DNA of 64,000 nt from CAZNPL01 sp964574815 (GCA_964574815.1 CAZNPL010000032.1:16913-80912), one strand, 5' to 3'; shown: positions 16,986 through 25,957, counted from the stretch's first letter. Notes: a model not told the origin generated them from the letters alone. Translations and numbers: made by a program.

Positions 16986-17774
16986 ATGGTCACGATGCAA
17001 AGCCATAATTCAGCGCGACCACACTTCATCCCCCAATCGCGCGCCGGACGAATCGTCGCCGTCGTCCTGTTCGCCGTGCTCATCGGGCTTGCCGTGGAAA
17101 TCGCCTGCCAACTGCTTCCATCGAGCCCGGAATCCCCTGGGCCCGACTCGCCCGATCCGCGTCCACGCCCTCGCCGTATCGTCAAGCGCGACGGACGCCG
17201 ACTTCTGTGGGCCCGGGGTGACCGGGACTCGGACGACGCCGAGTGGTTTGACGTCACCGATTCCAAAATCGATCCCCAGACGTTCGAATTCGGAATCGGT
17301 AAGGACACGATTGCCTCCATCGACGCCCCACAATTCGTCGACGCCGACGACCCGCACCTGGGCGACTTCGGAATTGACGATCGGACGCTGGTCATCGGCT
17401 TCGTGCACGATGGCGACGCCCGGGCCTATCCCCTCAAGATTCTCGACGAACACGAACTGGTCAATGACACGGTTGGCGGCAAGCCGGTCACCGTCGGATG
17501 GTGACCGCTCGACCGGTTGTCCGTGGTCTACGGACGCGAAATCGATGGAAACATAGTTACCTTCGGCACGACCGGCTACACGATGAACAACGTCTTCGTG
17601 CTCTACGACCGCGCCACTGACTCCGTATGGTATCCGACCAGCAACGAGCATCTTGAGGCCACGTCCGGCACCCAGCGCGGCGCACGGATCCGGTTCTTCG
17701 AAAAGCCCGAACCCCTTCCGCTTGCCGTCTGGCGTCAGGCGCACCCGACGACAAAAGTGCTCTTGCCACCCTGA
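16986..17774 (+). CDS. DUF3179 family selenoprotein (TGA = Sec173)
   Basis: One TGA at 17502-17504 interrupts an otherwise open frame of 262 residues. Before it come one membrane segment (about 20-38), then ARAYPLKILDEHELVNDTVGG and KPVTVGW; after it PLDRLSVVYGR, TFGTTGYTMNNVFVLYDR and SVWYPTSNEH. This is the continuous DUF3179 pattern, in which the TGA site is normally the first Cys of a YCPLC motif. The second Cys of that motif is Asp here (U173-P-L-D). A perfect AAAGGAGGT site precedes the ATG. A SECIS-like hairpin with loop GGTCT follows the TGA. DUF3179 function is unknown; the family is usually exported or membrane-anchored. The gene sits 60 bases after the AhpD-like selenoprotein. Confidence 0.85.
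17518..17536 (+). promoter_or_regulatory. Candidate bacterial SECIS element of the DUF3179 gene
   Basis: Six perfect base pairs (17519-17524 with 17530-17535), extended by a T-G wobble, close the loop GGTCT. The first loop G is 20 bases after the TGA, within the usual bacterial range. From memory, the E. coli fdhF SECIS loop also contains GGUCU, the part bound by SelB, so the match is unusually close. Confidence 0.75.
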
Positions 17775-18481
17775 CGCTGGACACGCTCCGAGCACCGTTG
17801 TCATGGGCGCACGCTACGAATGTCGCGAAATCACCTGGGGACCGCTGGAACGGGCATCACACGACATCTTCGATGCCCCCGGGACCCCAGCGAAATGCGA
17901 ATGCAGGCGTGATCTGGTCGGTCGCCTCGGCAAGGGGCCCCTGGGGCGTTCGTGGGGGCGTTCGGTGGTACGTGGCGGCGAACCGGGCAGCCACCGCGGC
18001 TACTCCGTTGGCGTCGTCGGCTGGCGGCCCAGGCGGTCGCGGTTTACTATCAACGCCTGTCGCCCCGATTCTTGCCCGTGGTAGCGGGCAAGAATCGGAG
18101 AGCAGGTGACCACAGGAACAGGGTAGCAGGTGAGGCGAAGCGACGCTCCTTGTTCCGAGAACGAGGCGACGGTCAGAGGCTGGCTCACCTGCGGTCACCT
18201 GCTCAACTGTTCACCTGATCGTGCCGCTGCCGAACGGACGGAATGCACGGGCAAGCTCCGCCGCTCGCCGCATCCCTTGGGGGCTCTGCCCCCAAACCTC
18301 CGGCCTCAAAGGCCCTCCGGAAAGCATTGGAGGAAGAGGGCCGCGACGTCGTTTACGCTGGACAGACTCTCATAGAAACTGGTACATAAATCGGGGACAG
18401 GTCATAGCAGCGCTTGGGGCGGCGGTAGTGCGATTGATCCGCGAGGGCGGCTCCTGCCGGGGGTGAAGGCACTTTCGTAAT
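17775..18481 (+). repeat. Gene-free, palindrome-rich spacer
   Basis: No convincing gene lies in these 707 bases. It holds a perfect 14-bp hairpin (18065-18078 with 18085-18098). An 11-bp inverted repeat, AGCAGGTGACC at 18101-18111, matches GGTCACCTGCT at 18193-18203; further GCAGGTGA/TCACCTGC copies lie between. A GC-rich hairpin (TTGGGGGC/GCCCCCAA, 18277-18295) could end transcription of the selenoprotein operon, though no T run follows. A 16-base element at 18243-18258 is repeated at 39280. The sequence near 18385-18405 (TAAATCGGGGACAGGTC) resembles REP-transposon remnants, but no transposase is left. Confidence 0.55.
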
Positions 18482-19660
18482 TCAGAGACGGTGCGTGGCG
18501 AGTTTGGTCAGGGCGGCTTGGGCCTTGTCGTGTTGGGCGAAGCGGCGCTCCTGTCTTCGGAATTCGGAGGTGTGGACGGCGCAGTTTCCATTTCGCCAGT
18601 CGGCTCCGAGCTTTTTGTGCAAAAGCTCGTGATACATGACGAAGTCCAGGACGTACTCGGGGACGTTCGGGCGGTCGAGCGTGCAACTGATCATGACCGT
18701 GTCGCGGATCGGATCGTAGTGGCCGAACTTGCGGCTGGTAAAGACGGTGCTCCAGATGAGGCGCGGCCGGGGCAGCGCCGGGTGGAAGTACTGGTTTACA
18801 ACGCGGTCGAAGGACTCGGCCAGGTCATGGTGGACGCCGGCCGTGCGCTGCTGCACGCCGCTTAGCGACTGCAGCTCGGCCTGGATGGTCTGGTACTGAT
18901 CGGACTGCGTCGCCTCCATGACGGCGCGCTTGTCGCCTTCGCCGCTGACCGAGCGTGCGAGGGCATCAAACTCGCTTGCGGTAAAGCAGACCATCGCCGT
19001 TGGCAGAACGACGCGCGTGCCGTCCGAGTATCCGCGAAGTCGATAGAGCCCGGACGTCGGACGGAACTCGACCCTGGCCGGTGGACGAAATCGGCCCCTT
19101 TTTCCAATCGCGGCGTCCAAAGCCGGTTGGGCGCGTTTCACCGCGGCAACATACGCGTCGAAGCTCTCGCGATTCGCGAAGAACGCCAGCCAGCCGCGGG
19201 CCGCACGCGACTGCGCCGTGAGATCTTCCGTGGACAAATCCGCATTCGCCATGTAACGCTCGATGTTCTCGTCGGCCGAGCGGATGGATTGGTAGAGGTC
19301 GTCCGCCCTGTCGGGTGAAATCGGCCGCTCCAGCCCGGCCAGGACGCGTTCCCAAAATGACTGGATTCCCACGAGGCTCGTGTTGCCACGGGCGGGGCGC
19401 GCGGCGTCGGAAGCGATCTCGGGCGTGATGGCGTCAAAGTCCAGGCTTGCGAGGAACTCGTAAGCGCGGCGGGTCGGCGCCGGCAGAGACGCGACGCTGT
19501 TCCCGTTGCGCCGCAGGATCTCCTCGACTTGTTCAAGCGAATCCGTGACGAAGGAGCGAAGTTCGGCCTTGCGCTCCGCAGAAAGCGGATGGGCCAGATC
19601 CCGGCGCACCGAGTTGGCGATCTTGACGAGTCCTCGGATGTAGATTCTGCGCCCGTGCAC
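18482..19660 (-). CDS. HExxH (SprT-like) metallopeptidase-like protein
   Basis: The 392-residue protein ends with a domain containing the zinc motif H-E-L-L-H (MYHELLHKKLG) and a downstream His in CAVHTSEFR, which with the two motif His residues could bind zinc; the Glu would be the catalytic base. The preceding segment, WSTVFTSRKFGHYDPIRDTVMISCTLD, matches the SprT-like arrangement of strands before the helix. The N-terminal two thirds is helical and charged with no family recognised. The GTG at 19660 was preferred, as GGAGGG lies about five bases upstream on the - strand; an upstream extension of 33 residues looks random. Substrate unknown. Confidence 0.68.
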   Translation of the reverse strand: MHGRRIYIRGLVKIANSVRRDLAHPLSAERKAELRSFVTDSLEQVEEILRRNGNSVASLPAPTRRAYEFLASLDFDAITPEIASDAARPARGNTSLVGIQSFWERVLAGLERPISPDRADDLYQSIRSADENIERYMANADLSTEDLTAQSRAARGWLAFFANRESFDAYVAAVKRAQPALDAAIGKRGRFRPPARVEFRPTSGLYRLRGYSDGTRVVLPTAMVCFTASEFDALARSVSGEGDKRAVMEATQSDQYQTIQAELQSLSGVQQRTAGVHHDLAESFDRVVNQYFHPALPRPRLIWSTVFTSRKFGHYDPIRDTVMISCTLDRPNVPEYVLDFVMYHELLHKKLGADWRNGNCAVHTSEFRRQERRFAQHDKAQAALTKLATHRL

Positions 19661-19810
19661 GATTCCCTCCGTTGAATTTGCTGACCTCCGCCGTCCGCGC
19701 AATTTGCCGGCAGGTCGGCGCCAGTATAACGGTCGGCTGCGCGGCGTCTTCGCGCACACGCAGAAAAACGTGCGCCGAGGTTTGCGAGGATAATATTTGC
19801 ACCCGAGCGG

Positions 19811-20518
19811 TCACCGCCGGATTCTGAGGCGCATCATGAACAGCATGGGCCAGTGGAGGTAGCGCCTGGCGCGTTCCATACGCTCGACGAGGGCTTCGTC
19901 CACGGCGTGCTCACTGATGTGGTCGATGTGCAGGCCGGCTCGCGACGCCGCAAGGACGAAGTCGGAGATCTGGTTGGGCCAGCTATGCGGCCTGGTTTCG
20001 CGCCCGGTGGCCGGGTCGGTAAAACGGGCGGTGATGCCGCGGAGCATCATGGCCGGGTGCATCGCGGAGACGACGATGAAGCCGTCCGGTTTGCAAAGGC
20101 GTTTGAACTCCTGAAAAAGGTGCACGAGGTCGCGAATGTGCTCGAGCACGAGGCAGCAGAGCACGCGGTCGCAGGAAGCATCGCGCAGCGGGATGGTGTG
20201 GGAGGCGTCGTGCGCTACGAACTGGACGGCCGCGGCGCCGGGCTTTCGCAGCGCACGGGCGAGCATGCCTTCTGAAAAGTCGAGGGCGATGACGCGGGCC
20301 TCGGCGGCCAGGGGGATGGCGTGCCGGCCCGTCCCGCATCCGATGTCGGCGATGGTGAGTCCTCGGACGTCGCCGAGCAGCTCGGTTACTCGTGGCTCTT
20401 CGAGGGCGATAAGGGGATTGTCCTCGTCGTCGTAGATTTCGGCCCAGCGATCGTAACCGTCTCGCGTGGGGAGGCGGTCGACTGGCGGCACAGGAATTCC
20501 GTCTTGCTCATGGCTCAT
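19811..20518 (-). CDS. Class I SAM-dependent methyltransferase
   Basis: The 235-residue protein has motif I in TIADIGCGTGRHAIPLA, the acidic post-I strand VIALDFSEGML, and motif II/III segments DRVLCCLVLEHI and LCKPDGFIVVSAMHP, all typical of the Methyltransf_11 fold (UbiE/COQ5-like and many others). The start at MSHEQDG is chosen because the upstream 16 residues look unlike protein; no strong ribosome binding site supports either choice. Substrate cannot be told: it is a common annotation with many possible acceptors. It is separated from the next - strand gene (RNase III) by about 180 bases. Confidence 0.72.
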   Translation of the reverse strand: MSHEQDGIPVPPVDRLPTRDGYDRWAEIYDDEDNPLIALEEPRVTELLGDVRGLTIADIGCGTGRHAIPLAAEARVIALDFSEGMLARALRKPGAAAVQFVAHDASHTIPLRDASCDRVLCCLVLEHIRDLVHLFQEFKRLCKPDGFIVVSAMHPAMMLRGITARFTDPATGRETRPHSWPNQISDFVLAASRAGLHIDHISEHAVDEALVERMERARRYLHWPMLFMMRLRIRR

Positions 20519-20700
20519 GGATGTGAGTCTGCGGTGGCAGGCGGAACGGGTCAATTGGGGGATCATCTGATGTCAGGGCAATGCCGGCTTGTTGGGGCCG
20601 TTGTCGCTCCTCGCGCAACAAGCGTTTCGCGTTTCCAAATCGGTTCGGCAGGAGCCTCGCCCTCTCTTTGCGGCTCGACGAGCACCTCGCCCGTCGTGCG

Positions 20701-21459
20701 TCAGCCGACGGGCGTTTCGCCTTCGTCAAAGTCGTCGGTGGCCGACTCGCCGTTATCGTTGTCGTTGTGATAGACGGCGGGGTCGATCTCGAGCATGGCC
20801 AGCTTGGCGGCGCGCTGCTCGGCCTCTTTCTTGCTGGTGCCCCATGCGGCCGGGAAGCGGCGGGTGCCGACGCTGACGCAGACTTCGAAGCATTTGCTGT
20901 GATCGGGGCCTTGTTCGTCGAGCTGGTCGTACTGCGGCGTGAGGCACATGTGCTTCTGGACGTACTGCTGGAGGATGGACTTGTGATTCTCCTGGTGTTC
21001 GGAGTTGGCGGCCTCGGCGATGTAGGCGGAGGCGGTGTCGAGAATGAACCGACGAGCCGGTTCGAAGCCCCCGTCAATGAAGATGCCCGCGATGATGGCT
21101 TCGTAGACGGCGGCTCGCAGCGACCCGGGGACGGCCGCCTGGGTGTGCATGCCTTTACCAAGTTGCAGCATTGGCGTCAGGCCGATGTGGTCGGCGATGC
21201 GGGCGCAGGTTTTTCGTGAGACGACCGTGGACTTGAGCTTGGTCAACTCCCCTTCGAGATAATGGGGGAATCGACGGTAGAGCTCCTCACAGACCACCAA
21301 CCCGAGAATTGCGTCGCCGAGGAATTCGAGGCGTTCGTTGCTGTCGATTCTTCGATCGGCGATCGACGCGTGGGTCAGGGCCTGCAGGAGGATCGCCGGG
21401 TTACGGAAGCGGTACCCGGCGAGTTCCTGGGCGCGTTCGAGGCACTGAGTTTTGGTCAC
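20701..21459 (-). CDS. rnc: Ribonuclease III
   Basis: The 252-residue protein cuts double-stranded RNA, such as rRNA precursors. The catalytic domain has the signature NERLEFLGDAIL (E42, E45, D49) and the second motif at AAVYEAIIAGIFIDGG. A double-stranded RNA-binding domain follows (about 160-230: DHSKCFEVCVSVG..., GTSKKEAEQRAAKLAM). In most bacterial RNases III an Asp lies three residues before the second Glu (E120 here); this protein has Ala117 instead. The Asp, together with the other acidic residues, binds catalytic metal, so activity may be altered. An acidic tail of about 20 residues ends the protein. Confidence 0.9.
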   Translation of the reverse strand: MTKTQCLERAQELAGYRFRNPAILLQALTHASIADRRIDSNERLEFLGDAILGLVVCEELYRRFPHYLEGELTKLKSTVVSRKTCARIADHIGLTPMLQLGKGMHTQAAVPGSLRAAVYEAIIAGIFIDGGFEPARRFILDTASAYIAEAANSEHQENHKSILQQYVQKHMCLTPQYDQLDEQGPDHSKCFEVCVSVGTRRFPAAWGTSKKEAEQRAAKLAMLEIDPAVYHNDNDNGESATDDFDEGETPVG

Positions 21460-21687
21460 CTGTATCCTCTACAGGCCCATGGCGGAGGCCGCTACGGTCG
21501 CAAGGAGCGGGCGGCGACCTTCGCGATAGGCCGGCGTTTTCTCGCGCAGGGTACCGGAATCGGCCCTCATACGGCGAGCGATCGGCCGGTCTCTGCAAGT
21601 CCCTTTTTACCACATATCGGGCAGGAATGCTGCCGGAATTATCAGGTTTGGGGCGAAATTCGTGGGGGGAGGGCAGCAGGTCGGTGC

Positions 21688-21715
21688 TTGCGAGGACGCA
21701 GAAAGAGCCTACAAT
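21688..21715 (+). promoter_or_regulatory. Putative promoter of rpmH
   Basis: A TTGCGA box (21688-21693) and a TACAAT box (21710-21715) are separated by 16 bases. The expected transcript start is about 80 bases before the rpmH ATG. The rest of 21460-21801 contains no gene. Confidence 0.4.
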
Positions 21716-21801
21716 CAAGGGTTTGTTTGGTAGGGACAGGCGGCGAGAGGCGCCGGGGCCGAAGGTGCCGTCCAGCGGCTTGTGACGAGACGAAGGGTCA
21801 A

Positions 21802-21939
21802 ATGCATTATCCAAGACGAAACAGCAAGCTGAAGCGGGCGCGCAAACAGGGCTTTCGGGCGCGGATGCGGACGGCCTCGGGTCGCAGAATCATCAACCGC
21901 AAGCGCCGGGCCGGGCGCAAGCGCATTAATGTCGTCTGA
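21802..21939 (+). CDS. rpmH: 50S ribosomal protein L34
   Basis: The 45-residue, very basic protein begins MHYPRRNSKLKRARKQGFRARM and ends RKRRAGRKRINVV, the typical L34 pattern and length (44-47). L34 sits in domain I of 23S rRNA in the large subunit. In most bacteria rpmH is followed by rnpA (RNase P protein) and yidC; here neither follows. Instead the last 14 bases overlap, tail to tail, the end of a - strand gene. Its promoter is probably at 21688-21715. Confidence 0.93.
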   Translation: MHYPRRNSKLKRARKQGFRARMRTASGRRIINRKRRAGRKRINVV

Positions 21940-23869
21940 GCCGCTGGCGAGTCTCCAGGTTCGGGCGCCCCAATCTCGATTCAGCGGCGGTCTTCCGCCG
22001 CCGGGTGATGTAACCGGTGGCGGCCAGCGTGAGTGCGCCGGCCAACGTGGCCATCAGCGTCCGGCTTGTCACGCTGGCGGGGGTCACTCCCACGGATGTC
22101 TTGACCAGGCGTACGGAGGGCGTTTCGGCCCCGGTCTTGTGGATGGCGCGCAGACGTTCGGCGATCGCGCCGCATTTCTCGAGTCGCTGCTCGGCGTCGG
22201 CGAGTTGGCGCCGGGCGAGCTCGGCTGAAATCATTGGCCTGAGGAAGCCTTCGGCCTCGGGGACGGTCGCGGCGTATTCAGAGTAGAGTTCGATAATACG
22301 GTCGGCGGCGGCGTTGATGTCGCGCCGGATGGACTCCCGGCTCTGCAGGACGGAGTCATTGGTGGCGGCGCGCTCGGTCCTGGCCCGGGCGAGGGCTTCC
22401 TCTTCGAGTCGGGCGTCGATCTGGGCGACGGTGTGGCGAACGCGGCGGTGGAGTCCCGAGGCGGAGTCGACGGCGGCGTCGAGTCGGAAGTTGTTCCGGC
22501 GATGGATGTTGGACGCGGCGAGCTCGAATTGACGATGCGTGGATTCGAGGCGTTGAAACGAACGTTTGATGCCTGAGGTCAGGCGTTGACGCGATGGATT
22601 GGAGTGGTCGCCGAGCTTGATTACGTCGTCCCGCATCGCCTCGAGAAGTCGGCCCCCGTGGTGGAAGAAGTCGCCGAGCAGATCCTTGAGCCGTCGATGG
22701 GTGTCCATCAATCGCGGGCGCATCGGCTCGACGGGTTTGGATTTGAGGGACGTGAACGCCTGAGTCCACTGTTCGGCGAAGGCGACGACACGCTGCTGGT
22801 AATGTCCGAGGCGCTGCCGGTATTGGTCCAGCCGCTCGAGGTAGTCCTCATCGGCGATCCGGCCGGTGGGGGCGTAGGTGGCCTGAAGTTGCCTGCTTGC
22901 GGCCGCGACGAGTTCATCGAGATCCGGTGACGTTTCCTGCCAGATGGCGAGGAGCAGGTCCTTTCCGAGGGTGAGCTGCATGGCGAGCTGGGCCAGGTCT
23001 TGTTGGAGCTCGGTCGTGGCCTGATAGGCGGACTCTCGCTGCTGCGGGGTGATGAGGTTGCTGACGTTGACGGGGTCCTGGAGACGTTGCAGGGTGGCCT
23101 GGGCGCCGGCTTCAGCCGTCCGGAGGCGGTCGAGAACGGCGATTTGTTCGTGGATGCGGGTGCTCAGCGTGCGGAGAGCGTCGAAGGGGGATTGATCGGG
23201 GACGTCGGCCTCGGATTGGCGAGCGCTGTTTTCGGCGATTTCGGCCGCTGCCGCGAATTCGGTGAGGAGGGCGTTCAGCAGACCGGCGATCTCCTGGTTG
23301 CGGCGTTGGGCAGTCTCCACCAGGGTGGCGAGGTGGGATTGGAACTCGCCGACCAGCTCGCGCAGCCTGAGCTCGGTCTGAGTCGCGTCTTCACCTCGCA
23401 GATGGAGAGTGAGGGGGGAGGGGCCGTCCGGGCGGTCGACCCGCCAATCGGCAGGATTTTCACATGCCGCGGTGTTCCGCCAAGTGAAGTCGAGGAGTGC
23501 GGATCGGGCGGCGTCGAGGGAGCCGGCAACTTCAAGCCGCGCCGAGGCTTCGTATTCCAATCCACTGACCAGGACGACGAGGAGCCCGATGCACACAGCA
23601 CAGGCGAGGCGTGCCACAAGCGCGCGCGATTCGTGTCGTGACCGGGAAAGAGGGCCGGGGCGATTCGGGGACTCCACCCTCGGCATGTGCGATTGTGATT
23701 CGTCCGCGGCTGGTTGCATGCGGGCGTCGCTCGCGGTTGGCGGTCTGGAGCGAGTTTGTCCGCGTACCGGCCCAGCGAGCCTGCTTTGGGCAGTTGCATC
23801 GGTGGGGGGGGCTTCGTGGTCGGTGGTGCCGGGTCTAATCAACGGCTGGCTCCGGGGTGTTTCGTGCAA
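21926..23869 (-). CDS. Long coiled-coil membrane protein of unknown function
   Basis: The 647-residue protein is not recognised. After an unstructured, Pro/Arg-rich N terminus (about 1-80) there is one membrane segment (about 85-105, LACAVCIGLLVVLVSGL). A very long Gln/Glu/Arg/Leu-rich stretch (about 150-590), rich in predicted helix and coiled coil, follows, then a second hydrophobic segment near the C terminus (about 603-622, MATLAGALTLAATGYI) and a basic tail. Two membrane segments around a large coiled-coil extracytoplasmic domain resemble Wzz/chain-length-regulator topology, but no Wzz motif is seen. The start may be internal (Met51 or Met62). It overlaps rpmH by 14 bases. Confidence 0.65.
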   Translation of the reverse strand: MHETPRSQPLIRPGTTDHEAPPTDATAQSRLAGPVRGQTRSRPPTASDARMQPAADESQSHMPRVESPNRPGPLSRSRHESRALVARLACAVCIGLLVVLVSGLEYEASARLEVAGSLDAARSALLDFTWRNTAACENPADWRVDRPDGPSPLTLHLRGEDATQTELRLRELVGEFQSHLATLVETAQRRNQEIAGLLNALLTEFAAAAEIAENSARQSEADVPDQSPFDALRTLSTRIHEQIAVLDRLRTAEAGAQATLQRLQDPVNVSNLITPQQRESAYQATTELQQDLAQLAMQLTLGKDLLLAIWQETSPDLDELVAAASRQLQATYAPTGRIADEDYLERLDQYRQRLGHYQQRVVAFAEQWTQAFTSLKSKPVEPMRPRLMDTHRRLKDLLGDFFHHGGRLLEAMRDDVIKLGDHSNPSRQRLTSGIKRSFQRLESTHRQFELAASNIHRRNNFRLDAAVDSASGLHRRVRHTVAQIDARLEEEALARARTERAATNDSVLQSRESIRRDINAAADRIIELYSEYAATVPEAEGFLRPMISAELARRQLADAEQRLEKCGAIAERLRAIHKTGAETPSVRLVKTSVGVTPASVTSRTLMATLAGALTLAATGYITRRRKTAAESRLGRPNLETRQRLRRH

Positions 23870-24225
23870 AACGCTGCGACGCCGAGTTTATGAAAGGCGG
23901 CTTCCGGGAACAAGGGCGAAGGCCGCGGCGACCTCATGTAAGCCGAAGCGAATAGGGGGGGGTAAGGCGGCGGCGCCAGCCTCAGTCGGGCGGGAGCGGG
24001 AGACCGTCGATAAAGTGAGGGTGCCGTTCCTGTTTTTTAACGTGGGCCACACCGAGAGTGCCGGGAGGAGCGGTCAAAGAATCCGGGTCACCGCCGCGAC
24101 TATGTGAGTGTTGGCAGAGTTGTTGCACGGTCGGGTGGGGCGCTTCAGGCGGGTCGGCCTGGAGGATCAAGCAGGGGAGGCGTTGCATTGGTCGGCGCGT
24201 TGCCGTAGAAAACGGCTTTTTGGGT

Positions 24226-24253
24226 TTGACAGGGGTGTAGAGATTTCTATACT
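24226..24253 (+). promoter_or_regulatory. Strong sigma-70-type promoter of the tRNA-Thr/tuf/secE/nusG operon
   Basis: A perfect TTGACA (24226-24231) and TATACT (24248-24253) are separated by 16 bases. Transcription should start near 24260, about 180 bases before the tRNA. The preceding gap from 23870 contains no supported gene. Confidence 0.75.
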
Positions 24254-24438
24254 CGCAAGGCTTTCGGTCGAGCGTAATCGGCCGTCGAGGTACCTAACCC
24301 AAAGCGGACGCTACACTTGCGGACGGTCGGATCGCTTTGATCCAAGGGCGTCGATTGTTCGGCCCGTGAGGTGTATGCACAGCGGAGACGACCCGTCAAC
24401 AAGGATCGATTCGCACGGATCGGTCCCGGGGTATGGGT

Positions 24439-24511
<73 letters not shown>

Positions 24512-24693
24512 TTCGCTTTCTGAAAGGGAGAATCGAAGGCCGATGAGACCCGTGGTCGTCGCATCGGTGCGGCATGAGCGGCGGTATTACTATTAATGCG
24601 AAAGCAGGCGGTGCAGGGTCGGCACCGGGTCGGCGCCTTGCAGCCGGGCGGCGCCAGGCGAACAGGCACCAGAGTGGAGGATAGATTTGAGCT

Positions 24694-25902
24694 ATGGCAA
24701 AGGAAGTATTTGACCGAACCAAACCGCACGTGAACGTCGGCACCATCGGGCACGTGGACCATGGAAAGACGACCTTGACGGCGGCAATGACGATGGTGCA
24801 GGCGGCCAAGGGCATGAGCAAGGCGATCTCGTACGACGAGGTGGCCAAGGCTTCCGAGGCGCACGGTCGCCGCGATGCGTCGAAGATCCTCACGATCGCG
24901 ACGTCGCACGTGGAGTACGAGACGGAAAAGCGGCATTACGCGCACATCGACTGCCCGGGTCACGCGGATTACGTGAAGAACATGATCACCGGGGCCGCAC
25001 AGATGGACGGTGCGATTCTGGTGGTGTCGGCCTCGGACGGACCGATGCCGCAGACGCGGGAGCACATCCTTCTGGCGCGTCAGGTGAACGTTCCCTACCT
25101 GGTGGTTTACCTGAACAAGTGCGATCTGGTGGACGACCCGGAGCTGTTGGATCTGGTGGAGCTCGAAGTGCGCGAGTTGCTGAGCAACTACGAGTTTCCG
25201 GGCGATGAGGCCCCGGTCATTCGTGGTTCGGCTTTGCAGGCGATGCAGCATCCCGAGGACCCGGAGAAGACCAAGAGCATCGGCGAGTTGATGGATGCGA
25301 TCGACTCATACATCCCGGAACCGGAGCGCGTCACGGACAAGCCCTTCCTGATGTCAGTGGAGGATGTGTTCAGCATCAAGGGGCGTGGTACGGTGCCGAC
25401 GGGACGTATTGAGCGCGGCATGGTTCACGTAGGCGATGAGGTCGAGATCGTGGGACTCTCGCCTCAGTCGCGCAAGACGATCGTGACTGGCGTCGAGATG
25501 TTCCGCAAGACGCTTAATGAGGGCATGGCCGGCGACAACGTGGGATGTCTGCTGCGTGGCGTGGGCAAGGATGAGATCGAGCGCGGCCAGGTGCTGGCGG
25601 CGCCGGGCACGATCACGCCGCACACGAAGTTTGAAGGGCAGGTGTACGTGTTGACCAAGGAGGAGGGCGGCCGGCACACGCCGTTCTTCAACGGTTACCG
25701 GCCTCAGTTTTATTTCCGAACGACCGACGTGACGGGTTCCTTGAAGCTTCTGGGCGGCGCGGAGATGTGCATGCCGGGCGACAATGTCACGATGGAGGTC
25801 GAGTTGGGCAAGCCGATCGCGATGGAGACGGGGCTGCGATTTGCGGTTCGTGAGGGCGGTCGGACGGTCGGATCGGGAGTTGTCGCGAAGGTTATCGAGT
25901 AA
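24694..25902 (+). CDS. tuf: Elongation factor Tu
   Basis: The 402-residue GTPase delivers aminoacyl-tRNA to the ribosome. It has G1 GHVDHGKT, G3 DCPGH, G4 NKCD, and the later motifs GRIERG and HTKFEGQVYVLTKEEGG of domains 2 and 3. Switch I differs from the usual RGITI: the sequence is RDASKILTIATSHVEYE. From memory, planctomycete EF-Tu such as that of Rhodopirellula is similar, so this supports the taxon. The tRNA lies upstream, rpmG follows by 55 bases. An upstream GC-rich hairpin (24630-24660) may be a leader structure. Confidence 0.96.
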   Translation: MAKEVFDRTKPHVNVGTIGHVDHGKTTLTAAMTMVQAAKGMSKAISYDEVAKASEAHGRRDASKILTIATSHVEYETEKRHYAHIDCPGHADYVKNMITGAAQMDGAILVVSASDGPMPQTREHILLARQVNVPYLVVYLNKCDLVDDPELLDLVELEVRELLSNYEFPGDEAPVIRGSALQAMQHPEDPEKTKSIGELMDAIDSYIPEPERVTDKPFLMSVEDVFSIKGRGTVPTGRIERGMVHVGDEVEIVGLSPQSRKTIVTGVEMFRKTLNEGMAGDNVGCLLRGVGKDEIERGQVLAAPGTITPHTKFEGQVYVLTKEEGGRHTPFFNGYRPQFYFRTTDVTGSLKLLGGAEMCMPGDNVTMEVELGKPIAMETGLRFAVREGGRTVGSGVVAKVIE

Positions 25903-25957
25903 CAACGGCTCAGCGGCGCCGTATGATTAGAGGTCGGCGCCGTCGGGGTTGATTCTT

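Noticed and set aside
16560..17504. The two TGA codons as ordinary premature stops (pseudogenes) or a reassigned genetic code
   Set aside because: TGA ends many intact genes here (for example rpmH and rpmG), so it is not reassigned. Both sites coincide with redox Cys positions and each has a well-placed hairpin.
17653..18084. A 143-codon open frame after the DUF3179 gene
   Set aside because: It overlaps DUF3179 and is Arg/Ser-rich without any motif or ribosome binding site.
18380..18405. Possible insertion sequence or REP-associated transposon end
   Set aside because: Only a short resembling sequence remains; no transposase or target duplication could be seen.
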